The position numbers and the translations under genes were made by a program. 5,684 nt of DNA from Limnobacter sp. (GTDB lineage Bacteria > Pseudomonadota > Gammaproteobacteria > Burkholderiales > Burkholderiaceae_B), in NCBI GenBank assembly GCA_012032215.1, contig JAAURO010000137.1, positions 1-5,684 on the forward strand, in the 5' to 3' direction. Shown here piece after piece: positions 1 through 5,553 of this stretch (within the stretch, counting starts at the first letter, position 1; the number at the start of each line of letters is the position of its first letter). The notes under the pieces are model-generated. The model made no database searches. It saw only the letters and a program-made list of their open reading frames with translations, and was not told where the DNA came from.

Positions 1-1
1 G

Positions 2-886
2 GCCAGGCTGGCTGGTTCCAACAAGATGGAACTGTTGCTGTTCTCGCTTGGTTCGTCAGAAACGTTTGGCATTAACGTGTTCAAGGTGCGTGAGGTGTGC
101 GAAACACTGCCCATTACCAGAACCCCCAACATGCCAGCCGGGGTTGAGGGCATTATTTCTTTGCGCGGCGCTATTTTGCCTGTGCTGGATTTGGGCAAGT
201 GCCTGGGCATGGACAGCGAAGCAGAACGCACCAAGCTGATTATCACTGAGTTTTCTTCGCACACCCAGGCGTTTTTGGTGGCCGATGTAGACCGCATCGT
301 GCGGGTGGATTGGGAGCAGGTCAAGTCGCCTCAAAGCATTGGACAAAACCAGAGCTCCATGATTACCGCACTCACCGAGCTGGCTGAAGGCAAGTTGGTG
401 TCGATTCTGGATGTAGAGCAGATTCTGGGTGATGTCATTGGTGAAAGCGAGGTGCCGCAAATGGAAAACCTCCGGCCTTCCAAACCATTCCCGATCTTCT
501 TTGCCGATGACTCCAACATTGCCCGTAAAAAAATCGTAGAAGTGCTGGATAAATTGCACTTGCCACACCAGCACGCTATCAACGGCCGCGAGGCGTGGGA
601 AAAGCTGCGCGCGATTGCCGAACGTGCCGAAAATGAAAAGAAAGTGTTGAAAGACATTGTGTCGTTGATTCTGGTGGACGCAGAAATGCCCGAAATGGAT
701 GGCTATGTGCTCACCAGAAACATTAAATCAGACAACCGCTTTGCGGGTATTCCTGTGGTCATGCATTCGTCATTGTCTTCAGTTGCCAACAAAAAACTGG
801 GCCAGCAAGTGGGCGTGGATGCCTACGTTGGCAAATTCCACCCCGAAGAGCTTGCCGCCATGGTTACTTCCATGCTACCCGCCTAA
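2..886 (+). CDS. cheV: CheV chemotaxis adaptor (CheW-like + receiver domain), 5' end cut by window edge
   Basis: CheV couples chemoreceptors to the CheA kinase in the cytoplasm through its CheW-like domain; its receiver domain is phosphorylated by CheA and tunes that coupling (family knowledge). Counting the Met at position 26 as residue 1, the CheW-like domain covers about residues 1-140 (ELLLFSLG, FGINVFKVREV, LRGAILPVLDL). The receiver covers about 155-286, with acidic D161/D162, phospho-acceptor D218 in LVDAEMPEMDG, S248 at the conserved Ser/Thr position and K270 as the conserved lysine. The frame stays open to the left edge, and the residues before Met26 (ARLAGSNK) match the usual CheV N-terminal stretch ahead of ELLLF. 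So that Met is internal and the true start lies outside the window. Only a short N-terminal piece should be missing. The stop overlaps the cheY ribosome binding site, suggesting co-transcription. Identification is firm. Confidence 0.93.
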   Translation, partial: ARLAGSNKMELLLFSLGSSETFGINVFKVREVCETLPITRTPNMPAGVEGIISLRGAILPVLDLGKCLGMDSEAERTKLIITEFSSHTQAFLVADVDRIVRVDWEQVKSPQSIGQNQSSMITALTELAEGKLVSILDVEQILGDVIGESEVPQMENLRPSKPFPIFFADDSNIARKKIVEVLDKLHLPHQHAINGREAWEKLRAIAERAENEKKVLKDIVSLILVDAEMPEMDGYVLTRNIKSDNRFAGIPVVMHSSLSSVANKKLGQQVGVDAYVGKFHPEELAAMVTSMLPA

Positions 887-890
887 GGAG
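885..890 (+). promoter_or_regulatory. cheY ribosome binding site
   Basis: AAGGAG lies 8 bases before the ATG at 899 and shares its first two bases with the cheV stop codon TAA (884-886). This supports the chosen cheY start and suggests translational coupling to cheV. Confidence 0.8.
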
Positions 891-898
891 CTTTTGAC

Positions 899-1288
899 AT
901 GAACTACGAAGACCTGAAAATCCTGGTGGTAGACGATTTTTCCACCATGAGAAGAATTGTACGAAACCTGCTCAAGGAAATTGGCGCCAACAATTGCGAC
1001 GAAGCGGAAGATGGCGCAGTAGCCCTGACCAAGTTGCAGAACGGGAGTTTCAACTTTGTGGTGAGCGACTTGAACATGCCCAATATGAATGGTTTTGAGC
1101 TGCTGCAAAATATTCGTTCATCACCAGAGCTCAAGCACTTGCCGGTGCTTCTGGTGACTGCCGAGGCCAAAAAAGAAGACATTGTAACGGCGGCCCAGAT
1201 GGGAGCCAATGGTTACATTGTGAAGCCATTTACCAAAGCCACACTGGAAGACAAGCTTGTAAAGATTGTTGCCAAGATGTCTGTTTAA
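899..1288 (+). CDS. cheY: CheY chemotaxis response regulator
   Basis: Single-domain receiver. When phosphorylated by CheA it binds FliM at the flagellar switch and changes motor rotation. The 129 residues align with E. coli CheY without gaps, so numbering is the same: acidic pocket D12/D13, phospho-acceptor D57, T87 and K109. The FliM/CheZ-binding face is kept, with A90, Y106, V108, F111, T112 and K119. The stretches [18 protein letters not shown] and [10 protein letters not shown] are nearly identical to the enterobacterial protein. Two differences near the active site are W58 to Leu and D64 to Asn (NMPNMNG); other CheY proteins also vary here, so activity is expected. The gene sits 12 bases after cheV and 23 before cheZ, whose product dephosphorylates it. 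Start chosen by alignment and a strong ribosome binding site. Confidence 0.97.
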   Translation: MNYEDLKILVVDDFSTMRRIVRNLLKEIGANNCDEAEDGAVALTKLQNGSFNFVVSDLNMPNMNGFELLQNIRSSPELKHLPVLLVTAEAKKEDIVTAAQMGANGYIVKPFTKATLEDKLVKIVAKMSV

Positions 1289-1299
1289 TTTACCATTGC

Positions 1300-1311
1300 G
1301 AGGTCCAAAGG
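1300..1311 (+). promoter_or_regulatory. cheZ ribosome binding site region
   Basis: GAGG at 1300-1303 is 8 bases before the ATG at 1312 and is the likely Shine-Dalgarno. A second purine run, AAAGG (1307-1311), touches the start codon and is too close to serve. No promoter-like sequence is seen in the 23-base cheY-cheZ gap. Confidence 0.55.
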
Positions 1312-2100
1312 ATGAACCCTGACAACCTGAAAAGCGGCGACAGCGACGAACTGGAAGCGTTGTTCAACGAAATTGCCGATCAAAAAGTGTGGGATGACGC
1401 GCCTGCTACCGAAAATGCGCAGCCAGCAGCCACAGAAGAGGCGACATCGGTTGAGGGCGATGCGGTTGCGCAAGAAGAAAAGGCGGGTGACGACGAACCC
1501 AAGGATGTGTTTCAGAAAGTGGGTTCTTTAACCCGCAAGCTGCACGACACACTGCGCGAACTTGGTTACGACAAGAGCGTGGAAAACGCGGTGCACGATC
1601 TGCCCGATGCCCGCGCCCGTCTAAGCTACATTGCCAACCTTACCGGCCAGGCAGCGGATAAAGTGCTGGCCACCGTTGAAGTGCTTCAGCAGGCCAACGA
1701 TGACTTGGCGGCCAAAGCCCGGCAAATGGAGCAAAACTGGGAAAGGCTTTTTAACCACGAAATGAGCCTGGAAGAGTTCAAGCAGCATGCGCGTGCCAGC
1801 CAGGGTTTTGCCAAGGAGGTGATTTCAACCTCTGCCGTGATGGGCAGCAACCTGACCGAAATCATGATGGCACAAGATTTCCACGACCTCACCGGCCAGG
1901 TGGTGAACCGCATTGCCACCATGGCGCAAAGCATGGAAGAGCAACTGGTGCAGCTGCTTATTGACACCACGCCTGAAGAACAGCGCAAGCAGGTGGAAGT
2001 TGCCTGGCTGACTGGCCCTGCCATGAATGCAGAAGGCCGTACCGATGTATGCAGCGATCAGAGCCAGGTGGATGATTTGCTGGAAAGCCTGGGGTTCTGA
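1312..2100 (+). CDS. cheZ: CheZ, CheY-P phosphatase
   Basis: CheZ removes the phosphate from CheY-P and so ends the signal to the motor. At 262 residues it is longer than the 214 of E. coli CheZ. The extra length is mostly an acidic, Ala/Glu-rich N-terminal stretch (about residues 25-65) that looks disordered. The long helical hairpin of the dimer follows (about 68-220). The catalytic signature AQDFHDLTGQVVNRI is present with D192 and Q196, equivalent to E. coli D143 and Q147. The C-terminus, QVDDLLESLGF, is the CheY-binding helix that ends most CheZ proteins, after a variable linker at about 221-248. It lies between cheY and cheA in the same operon, the order known from Pseudomonas and Vibrio. 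Function is well supported; only the role of the acidic extension is unknown. Confidence 0.95.
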   Translation: MNPDNLKSGDSDELEALFNEIADQKVWDDAPATENAQPAATEEATSVEGDAVAQEEKAGDDEPKDVFQKVGSLTRKLHDTLRELGYDKSVENAVHDLPDARARLSYIANLTGQAADKVLATVEVLQQANDDLAAKARQMEQNWERLFNHEMSLEEFKQHARASQGFAKEVISTSAVMGSNLTEIMMAQDFHDLTGQVVNRIATMAQSMEEQLVQLLIDTTPEEQRKQVEVAWLTGPAMNAEGRTDVCSDQSQVDDLLESLGF

Positions 2101-2118
2101 GACCACGAGTTAACAACA

Positions 2119-2136
2119 TGCCAGTGCTGGCAGGAG
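2119..2136 (+). promoter_or_regulatory. Palindrome next to cheA ribosome binding site
   Basis: The 14-base inverted repeat TGCCAGTGCTGGCA (2119-2132) can fold as a 5-bp stem with a GTGC loop. Its last base is the first base of the AGGAG Shine-Dalgarno (2132-2136), which is 6 bases before the ATG at 2143. The repeat and ribosome binding site are seen directly; any effect on CheA translation is inference. No T-run follows, so it is not a terminator. Confidence 0.5.
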
Positions 2137-2142
2137 AACACA

Positions 2143-4074
2143 ATGAACGCATTTTCTGACGTCGAACTGCTGCACGACTTCCTGACCGAAGCCGGCGAGT
2201 TGCTGGAAGACGTCGACAGCAAACTGGTTGAACTGGAGCAAAGCCCCGAAGACGGCAATTTGTTGAATACCGTGTTTCGCGGCTTCCATACCATCAAGGG
2301 TGGGGCGGGTTTTCTGGAAGCCAAGTCGCTTGTGGAGCTTTGCCACAAAACAGAAAACCTGTTTGACAAACTGCGCTCGCGCGAGTTGGTGCTGACTTCT
2401 GAAATGATGGATGTCATCATGGAGGCCACCGGTGAAGTGCACCGCATGTTTGGTGAAATGCACAATGGTCACCAGCCCGATGCCTCGCCCGATCTGCTTT
2501 TGCAAAACCTCGACAAAGCGATTGAAGGCCGTTCGCAAGAAATTGCCTCGTCGGCTGAGCCTGCCCAAGCGGCTCCGCAAGCCTCTGTTGCAGAACCGGC
2601 AACTGAAGAGCTACCCGCCGAAGCTGCCCCTGCGCAGCAAAGCACCGCCGCAAGCCCGGCAACTGCCGCAGACGATTCTGAACTGGATTGGCCTGCCCTG
2701 TACGAAGCCGCGGTTGGCCAAGCGCCCAAAGAGTCCGTGCAAGCCAAATTAACCACGGACATGGCAACCCAGGCGCTGTCCAAGCAGGCGGCCGCAGTGA
2801 CTCGCCCTGCCGCTGCCCAAGCCGCCGCGCCCAGTGGCGCGGAGGCTACTTCTGCCACAGAAGCTGCGCGCAAACCCAAGCCCAAAGCAGCCGGCGCACC
2901 GGTTGCAGAAAACTCGACCATTCGTGTGGACACCGCACGCTTTGACCAAATACTGAACCTGAGTGGTGAAATTGGCCTCACCAAAAACCGCTTGAATTGC
3001 ATTTATGAAAACATAGCCCGAGGCGAGCGCAGCGAAGACACCATTAAAACCCTGGACACCGTGGTGAACCAGCTGGACATGCTGGTGTCGGATTTGCAGG
3101 CCGCCGTTATGAAAGCGCGTATGCAGCCCGTGGGCCGGGTATTCCAGAAGTACAGCCGCTTGGCACGCGATGTTTCCCGCCAGTTGGGCAAAGACGTAGA
3201 GCTGGTGATTTCCGGTGCAGAAACCGAAGTCGACAAAACTATTCTGGAAGAACTCAACGATCCGCTCGTGCACCTGGTGCGTAACTCGGTAGACCATGGC
3301 ATCGAAACCATTGAAGAGCGCAAGGCCAAAGGCAAGCCCACCAAGGGAACGGTCAGTTTGTCGGCTTGCCAGACGGGCGATCACATCGTGATCGAAATCA
3401 AGGACGATGGCAAAGGCATGACGCCTGAGGTAATTCGCGACAAAGCCGTAGCCAAAGGGCTTATCAGCGCCGAGGAAGCAGGGCAGCTCAGTCCTGCCGA
3501 ATGCCTGCACCTTATTTTTCTGCCAGGCTTTTCCACCAAGGATGAAATATCCAGCATTTCTGGACGCGGTGTGGGAATGGACGTGGTTAAAACCAATATC
3601 CAGCGTTTGAATGGCCGCATTGAAATTGAATCCGAGCCTGAAGCGGGATCAAAAATCACCATTTTGCTGCCGCTTACACTGGCTATTTTGCCGGTACTCA
3701 TGCTGAAGCTGGAGGAGCAGATTTACTCCTTGCCGCTTTCGTGTGTTCGGGAAATCATTCCCATCGATCACGATAAAATTCAAACGGTCAACCAAAAGCC
3801 TACCTTGGTGGTACGTGGTGAGGTGCTGCCGCTGCTCAGCCTGGCCACACTGCTGAATCGCCCCAGCACCAAACGCTGTAATGTGGGCGTGCTGGCCGTT
3901 AGCGGCAACAAGCATTGCATCCTGGCAGTCGATACCCTGGTCGGGCAAGATGAAGTAATGATCAAACCCCTTGAGGGCGTAAAACCCAAAGGTGTGGCGG
4001 GGGCTACCTTGTCTGGGGAAGGGCTGCTGGTGCTGGTTCTGGAACTGCGCGAATTGCTTGAAGAGGCTTTGTGA
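2143..4074 (+). CDS. cheA: CheA chemotaxis histidine kinase
   Basis: CheA autophosphorylates under control of chemoreceptors, through CheW/CheV, and passes phosphate to CheY and CheB. It has 643 residues. P1 (about 1-110) has phospho-acceptor H49 in FRGFHTIKGGAGFL, a wording typical of Pseudomonas-type CheA. Residues about 126-258 are a low-complexity Ala/Pro-rich linker where P2, the CheY/CheB docking domain, would normally sit. I see no P2 fold there, only a short acidic-aromatic patch (DDSELDWPALYEAAVG, 177-192). P3 dimerisation helices run from about 259 to 345. The P4 ATPase (about 346-508) has the N box (LVRNSVDHG, N381/D384/H385), G1 (DDGKGM, 421-426), F box (FLPGFS) and G2 (GRGVGMDVV, 474-482). 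P5, the CheW-like coupling domain, runs from about 510 to the end. All catalytic elements are intact. The start is supported by AGGAG. It is the last gene of the forward che run seen here. Confidence 0.96.
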   Translation: MNAFSDVELLHDFLTEAGELLEDVDSKLVELEQSPEDGNLLNTVFRGFHTIKGGAGFLEAKSLVELCHKTENLFDKLRSRELVLTSEMMDVIMEATGEVHRMFGEMHNGHQPDASPDLLLQNLDKAIEGRSQEIASSAEPAQAAPQASVAEPATEELPAEAAPAQQSTAASPATAADDSELDWPALYEAAVGQAPKESVQAKLTTDMATQALSKQAAAVTRPAAAQAAAPSGAEATSATEAARKPKPKAAGAPVAENSTIRVDTARFDQILNLSGEIGLTKNRLNCIYENIARGERSEDTIKTLDTVVNQLDMLVSDLQAAVMKARMQPVGRVFQKYSRLARDVSRQLGKDVELVISGAETEVDKTILEELNDPLVHLVRNSVDHGIETIEERKAKGKPTKGTVSLSACQTGDHIVIEIKDDGKGMTPEVIRDKAVAKGLISAEEAGQLSPAECLHLIFLPGFSTKDEISSISGRGVGMDVVKTNIQRLNGRIEIESEPEAGSKITILLPLTLAILPVLMLKLEEQIYSLPLSCVREIIPIDHDKIQTVNQKPTLVVRGEVLPLLSLATLLNRPSTKRCNVGVLAVSGNKHCILAVDTLVGQDEVMIKPLEGVKPKGVAGATLSGEGLLVLVLELRELLEEAL

Positions 4075-4085
4075 GCGTTTTGTAA

Positions 4086-4101
4086 AGGCTTGGCAAGGCC
4101 T
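4086..4101. terminator. Weak hairpin between convergent cheA and hpt
   Basis: The 54-base gap 4075-4128 lies between the ends of cheA and the reverse-strand hpt gene. AGGCTTGGCAAGGCCT can form a 6-bp stem (one G-T pair) with a GGCA loop on the forward transcript. On the reverse strand the stem has one mismatch and is followed by TTTACAAAA, only a poor T-tract. Position fits a shared terminator, but the hairpin is short and the call is weak. Confidence 0.25.
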
Positions 4102-4128
4102 CTGCGCTTGGGCACCATGCTGCCTGCC

Positions 4129-4502
4129 TTAGCGTGCCGACCAGTTTCGTAAAACAGCCGGTGCTTCCTGCAAAAGCACCAACAATTGCCGGGTAACAGA
4201 TTCAATTCGGGGTTCGTCAGCCTGATTGCAGGCATTTTCAAGGGTGGTGGTAAGGCTCGCAAGGCCATCCAGGCCCACCGTGGCGCTGGCTCCCCTGATC
4301 CGGTGCGCCACGTGTTTAAGCGCCTTCTTTCGGGCAGGGCTCAGGCCTTCCGGTTCGTCTGCTTGCGAAACCGTTTTTCCAAGTTCAGTCTTGTAATATT
4401 CCAGTTGCAGCAAAAAGTGTCTATCAGGCGCTGCAACAGCAGCGTGTCACCCCCCAGCCTTTTAAGCGCGTCCTCAAACTTTGGATTTAATTCAGGTTTC
4501 AT
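4129..4502 (-). CDS. Hpt-domain phosphotransfer protein, reading frame broken by one base
   Basis: Histidine phosphotransfer proteins carry phosphate between receiver domains. The reverse strand opens with ATG at 4502, preceded by an in-frame stop at 4511-4509, and reads MKPELNPKFEDALKRLGGDT and on to LIDTF (30 residues). The frame then goes wrong at a run of five T (reverse strand; A at 4412-4416). Reading continues sensibly in the -1 frame as LLQLEYYKTELGK down to the stop at 4129. With one more T, both parts form a continuous 124-residue protein, a normal Hpt length. The Hpt signature is KHVAHRIRGASATVGLDGLASL; phospho-acceptor H67 of the joined protein (codon 4305-4303) is intact. As it stands, the downstream frame could only start at a TTG (4413), losing the first helix. 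The cause may be a sequencing error, a real mutation or ribosomal slippage. It converges with cheA and diverges from flhB. Its partners are unknown. No clear Shine-Dalgarno is seen. Confidence 0.82.
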
Positions 4503-4515
4503 AGCGATTTAATGT

Positions 4516-4525
4516 CTGCATGCAG
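4516..4525. repeat. Perfect 10-base palindrome in hpt-flhB gap
   Basis: CTGCATGCAG is its own reverse complement and is followed by a second CATGC-like copy (CATGCTAA, 4527-4534). It lies 14 bases upstream of the hpt start codon. It could be an operator, but a 10-base palindrome can occur by chance and no regulator is identified. Confidence 0.3.
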
Positions 4526-4548
4526 TCATGCTAACGTATTACAGCGCT

Positions 4549-4575
4549 TAAAACACCCGCCTGTTTCACGGATAG
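4549..4575 (+). promoter_or_regulatory. Candidate sigma-28 (FliA) promoter for flhB
   Basis: TAAA (4549-4552), a 15-base spacer and ACGGATAG (4568-4575) match the flagellar sigma-28 pattern TAAA-N15-GCCGATAA at 4 of 4 and 5 of 8 positions. The implied transcript would start near 4582, about 48 bases before flhB. The 127-base gap 4503-4629 must hold promoters for both divergent genes, so a promoter here is expected. The match itself is only moderate. Confidence 0.35.
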
Positions 4576-4629
4576 CTCCTTCTTGCGGTGTTTCACAATG
4601 GCTAAGTTACCAACCACTTTGCACTTGCC

Positions 4630-5553
4630 GTGGCTCAGGAAGACGACCAGGAACGCGACTTAGCGGCCTCGGAACAGAAAATCCGCAAGGCCCGTGAAGA
4701 CGGCAATGTTCCCCGCTCACGCGAGCTGGCGGGTGGCGTAGTGCTGCTGGGCGGCATCTCCCTGATGTACCTTTCCGGTAGCCACCTGATAGGCGAATAC
4801 GAAGGCCTTTTGCGCGCGGGTCTCACCCTGGACAGGCAGCAAGCTTTCGACACCAAAAGCATGGGCATTGCCTGGATAGACATGCTCCAACACAGTTTCA
4901 TTATTTTATTGCCATTGTTTGTCATGGTGTATGTGGCAGCCATTTTGGCCAATGTGGGCATAGGTGGACTGAACTGGTCTACCAAACCGCTGGAACCCAA
5001 GTTTTCCAAACTCAACCCGTTAAAGGGCCTGAAGAATATGTTCTCGGTGCATGGGTTGGCCGAGCTGGTCAAGGCCATTTTAAAAACCGTGGTACTGGGT
5101 ATCGCCGGGTATTTTCTGCTCATGTCCGATATCGACAAATTTCCCCAACTGGGAGCCAAGCCCCTGGAAGCAGGCATGATACAAACCGCCCGCATTGTGA
5201 TTTACGATGCCCTCATACTTTCCGTGGTGTATCTGTTCGTGGTGGCCCTGGATGTGCCGTACCAGTTGTGGAAATACTACAAAGAACTGCGTATGAACCT
5301 GGAAGAACTCAAGCGCGAAAGCAAGGAAAGCGAGGGCGATCCTCACCTGAAAGGCAAAATACGCGCCATGCAGCGCGAAGCCGCGCGCAAACGCATGATG
5401 GCGGCGGTGCCGACCGCCGACGTGGTGGTGACCAACCCCACGGAGCTGGCCATCGCCATCCGCTACGACTACCAGACGATGGCCGCGCCGATTCACACCG
5501 TGCTGGAAGCGCTTGAGCATCAGGCCGCACGGCGTGGTGGTAGCCCAGGATGA
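4630..5553 (+). CDS. flhB: FlhB flagellar type III export switch protein, C-terminus lost or replaced
   Basis: FlhB is an inner-membrane part of the flagellar export gate; its cytoplasmic domain cleaves itself in an NPTH loop to switch export from rod/hook to filament proteins. The family signature EQKIRKAREDGNVPRSREL is at residues 14-32. Four hydrophobic segments lie at about 34-54, 88-112, 148-166 and 190-210. The cytoplasmic linker ESKESEGDPHLKGKIRAMQR is at 230-249, and the cleavage site at 269-272 reads NPTE instead of NPTH (N269 and P270 kept). After TMAAP (283-287) the usual KVVAKG continuation is missing and replaced by about 20 unrelated residues, ending near 307 instead of about 380. 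From about 5385 GC jumps to 60-73%, unlike the rest. The start is GTG; it has no clear Shine-Dalgarno, but an in-frame stop at 4603-4605 leaves no better choice. Confidence 0.88.
   Translation: MAQEDDQERDLAASEQKIRKAREDGNVPRSRELAGGVVLLGGISLMYLSGSHLIGEYEGLLRAGLTLDRQQAFDTKSMGIAWIDMLQHSFIILLPLFVMVYVAAILANVGIGGLNWSTKPLEPKFSKLNPLKGLKNMFSVHGLAELVKAILKTVVLGIAGYFLLMSDIDKFPQLGAKPLEAGMIQTARIVIYDALILSVVYLFVVALDVPYQLWKYYKELRMNLEELKRESKESEGDPHLKGKIRAMQREAARKRMMAAVPTADVVVTNPTELAIAIRYDYQTMAAPIHTVLEALEHQAARRGGSPG

Noticed and set aside
56..574. 172-codon reverse-strand frame opposite cheV
   Set aside because: Mirror of the conserved CheV frame, with no family resemblance.
2469..3002. 177-codon reverse-strand frame opposite the cheA linker
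   Set aside because: Ala/Ser-rich mirror of the Ala/Pro-rich linker; it reflects biased codons only.
2749..3510. Long open frame (253 codons) on the reverse strand inside cheA
   Set aside because: It lies fully antisense to the strongly conserved P3/P4 coding region, has no recognisable family, is rich in His/Phe/Arg/Gly as typical of mirror frames, and has no ribosome binding site of note.
4104..4125. GGCA...TGCC inverted repeat after cheA
   Set aside because: The stem is only 4 bp with a 6-base loop and no T-run on either side, too weak to call a terminator.
4186..4512. 108-codon forward frame across the Hpt gene
   Set aside because: Antisense to the Hpt gene, whose motifs are clear on the other strand; no homology recognised.
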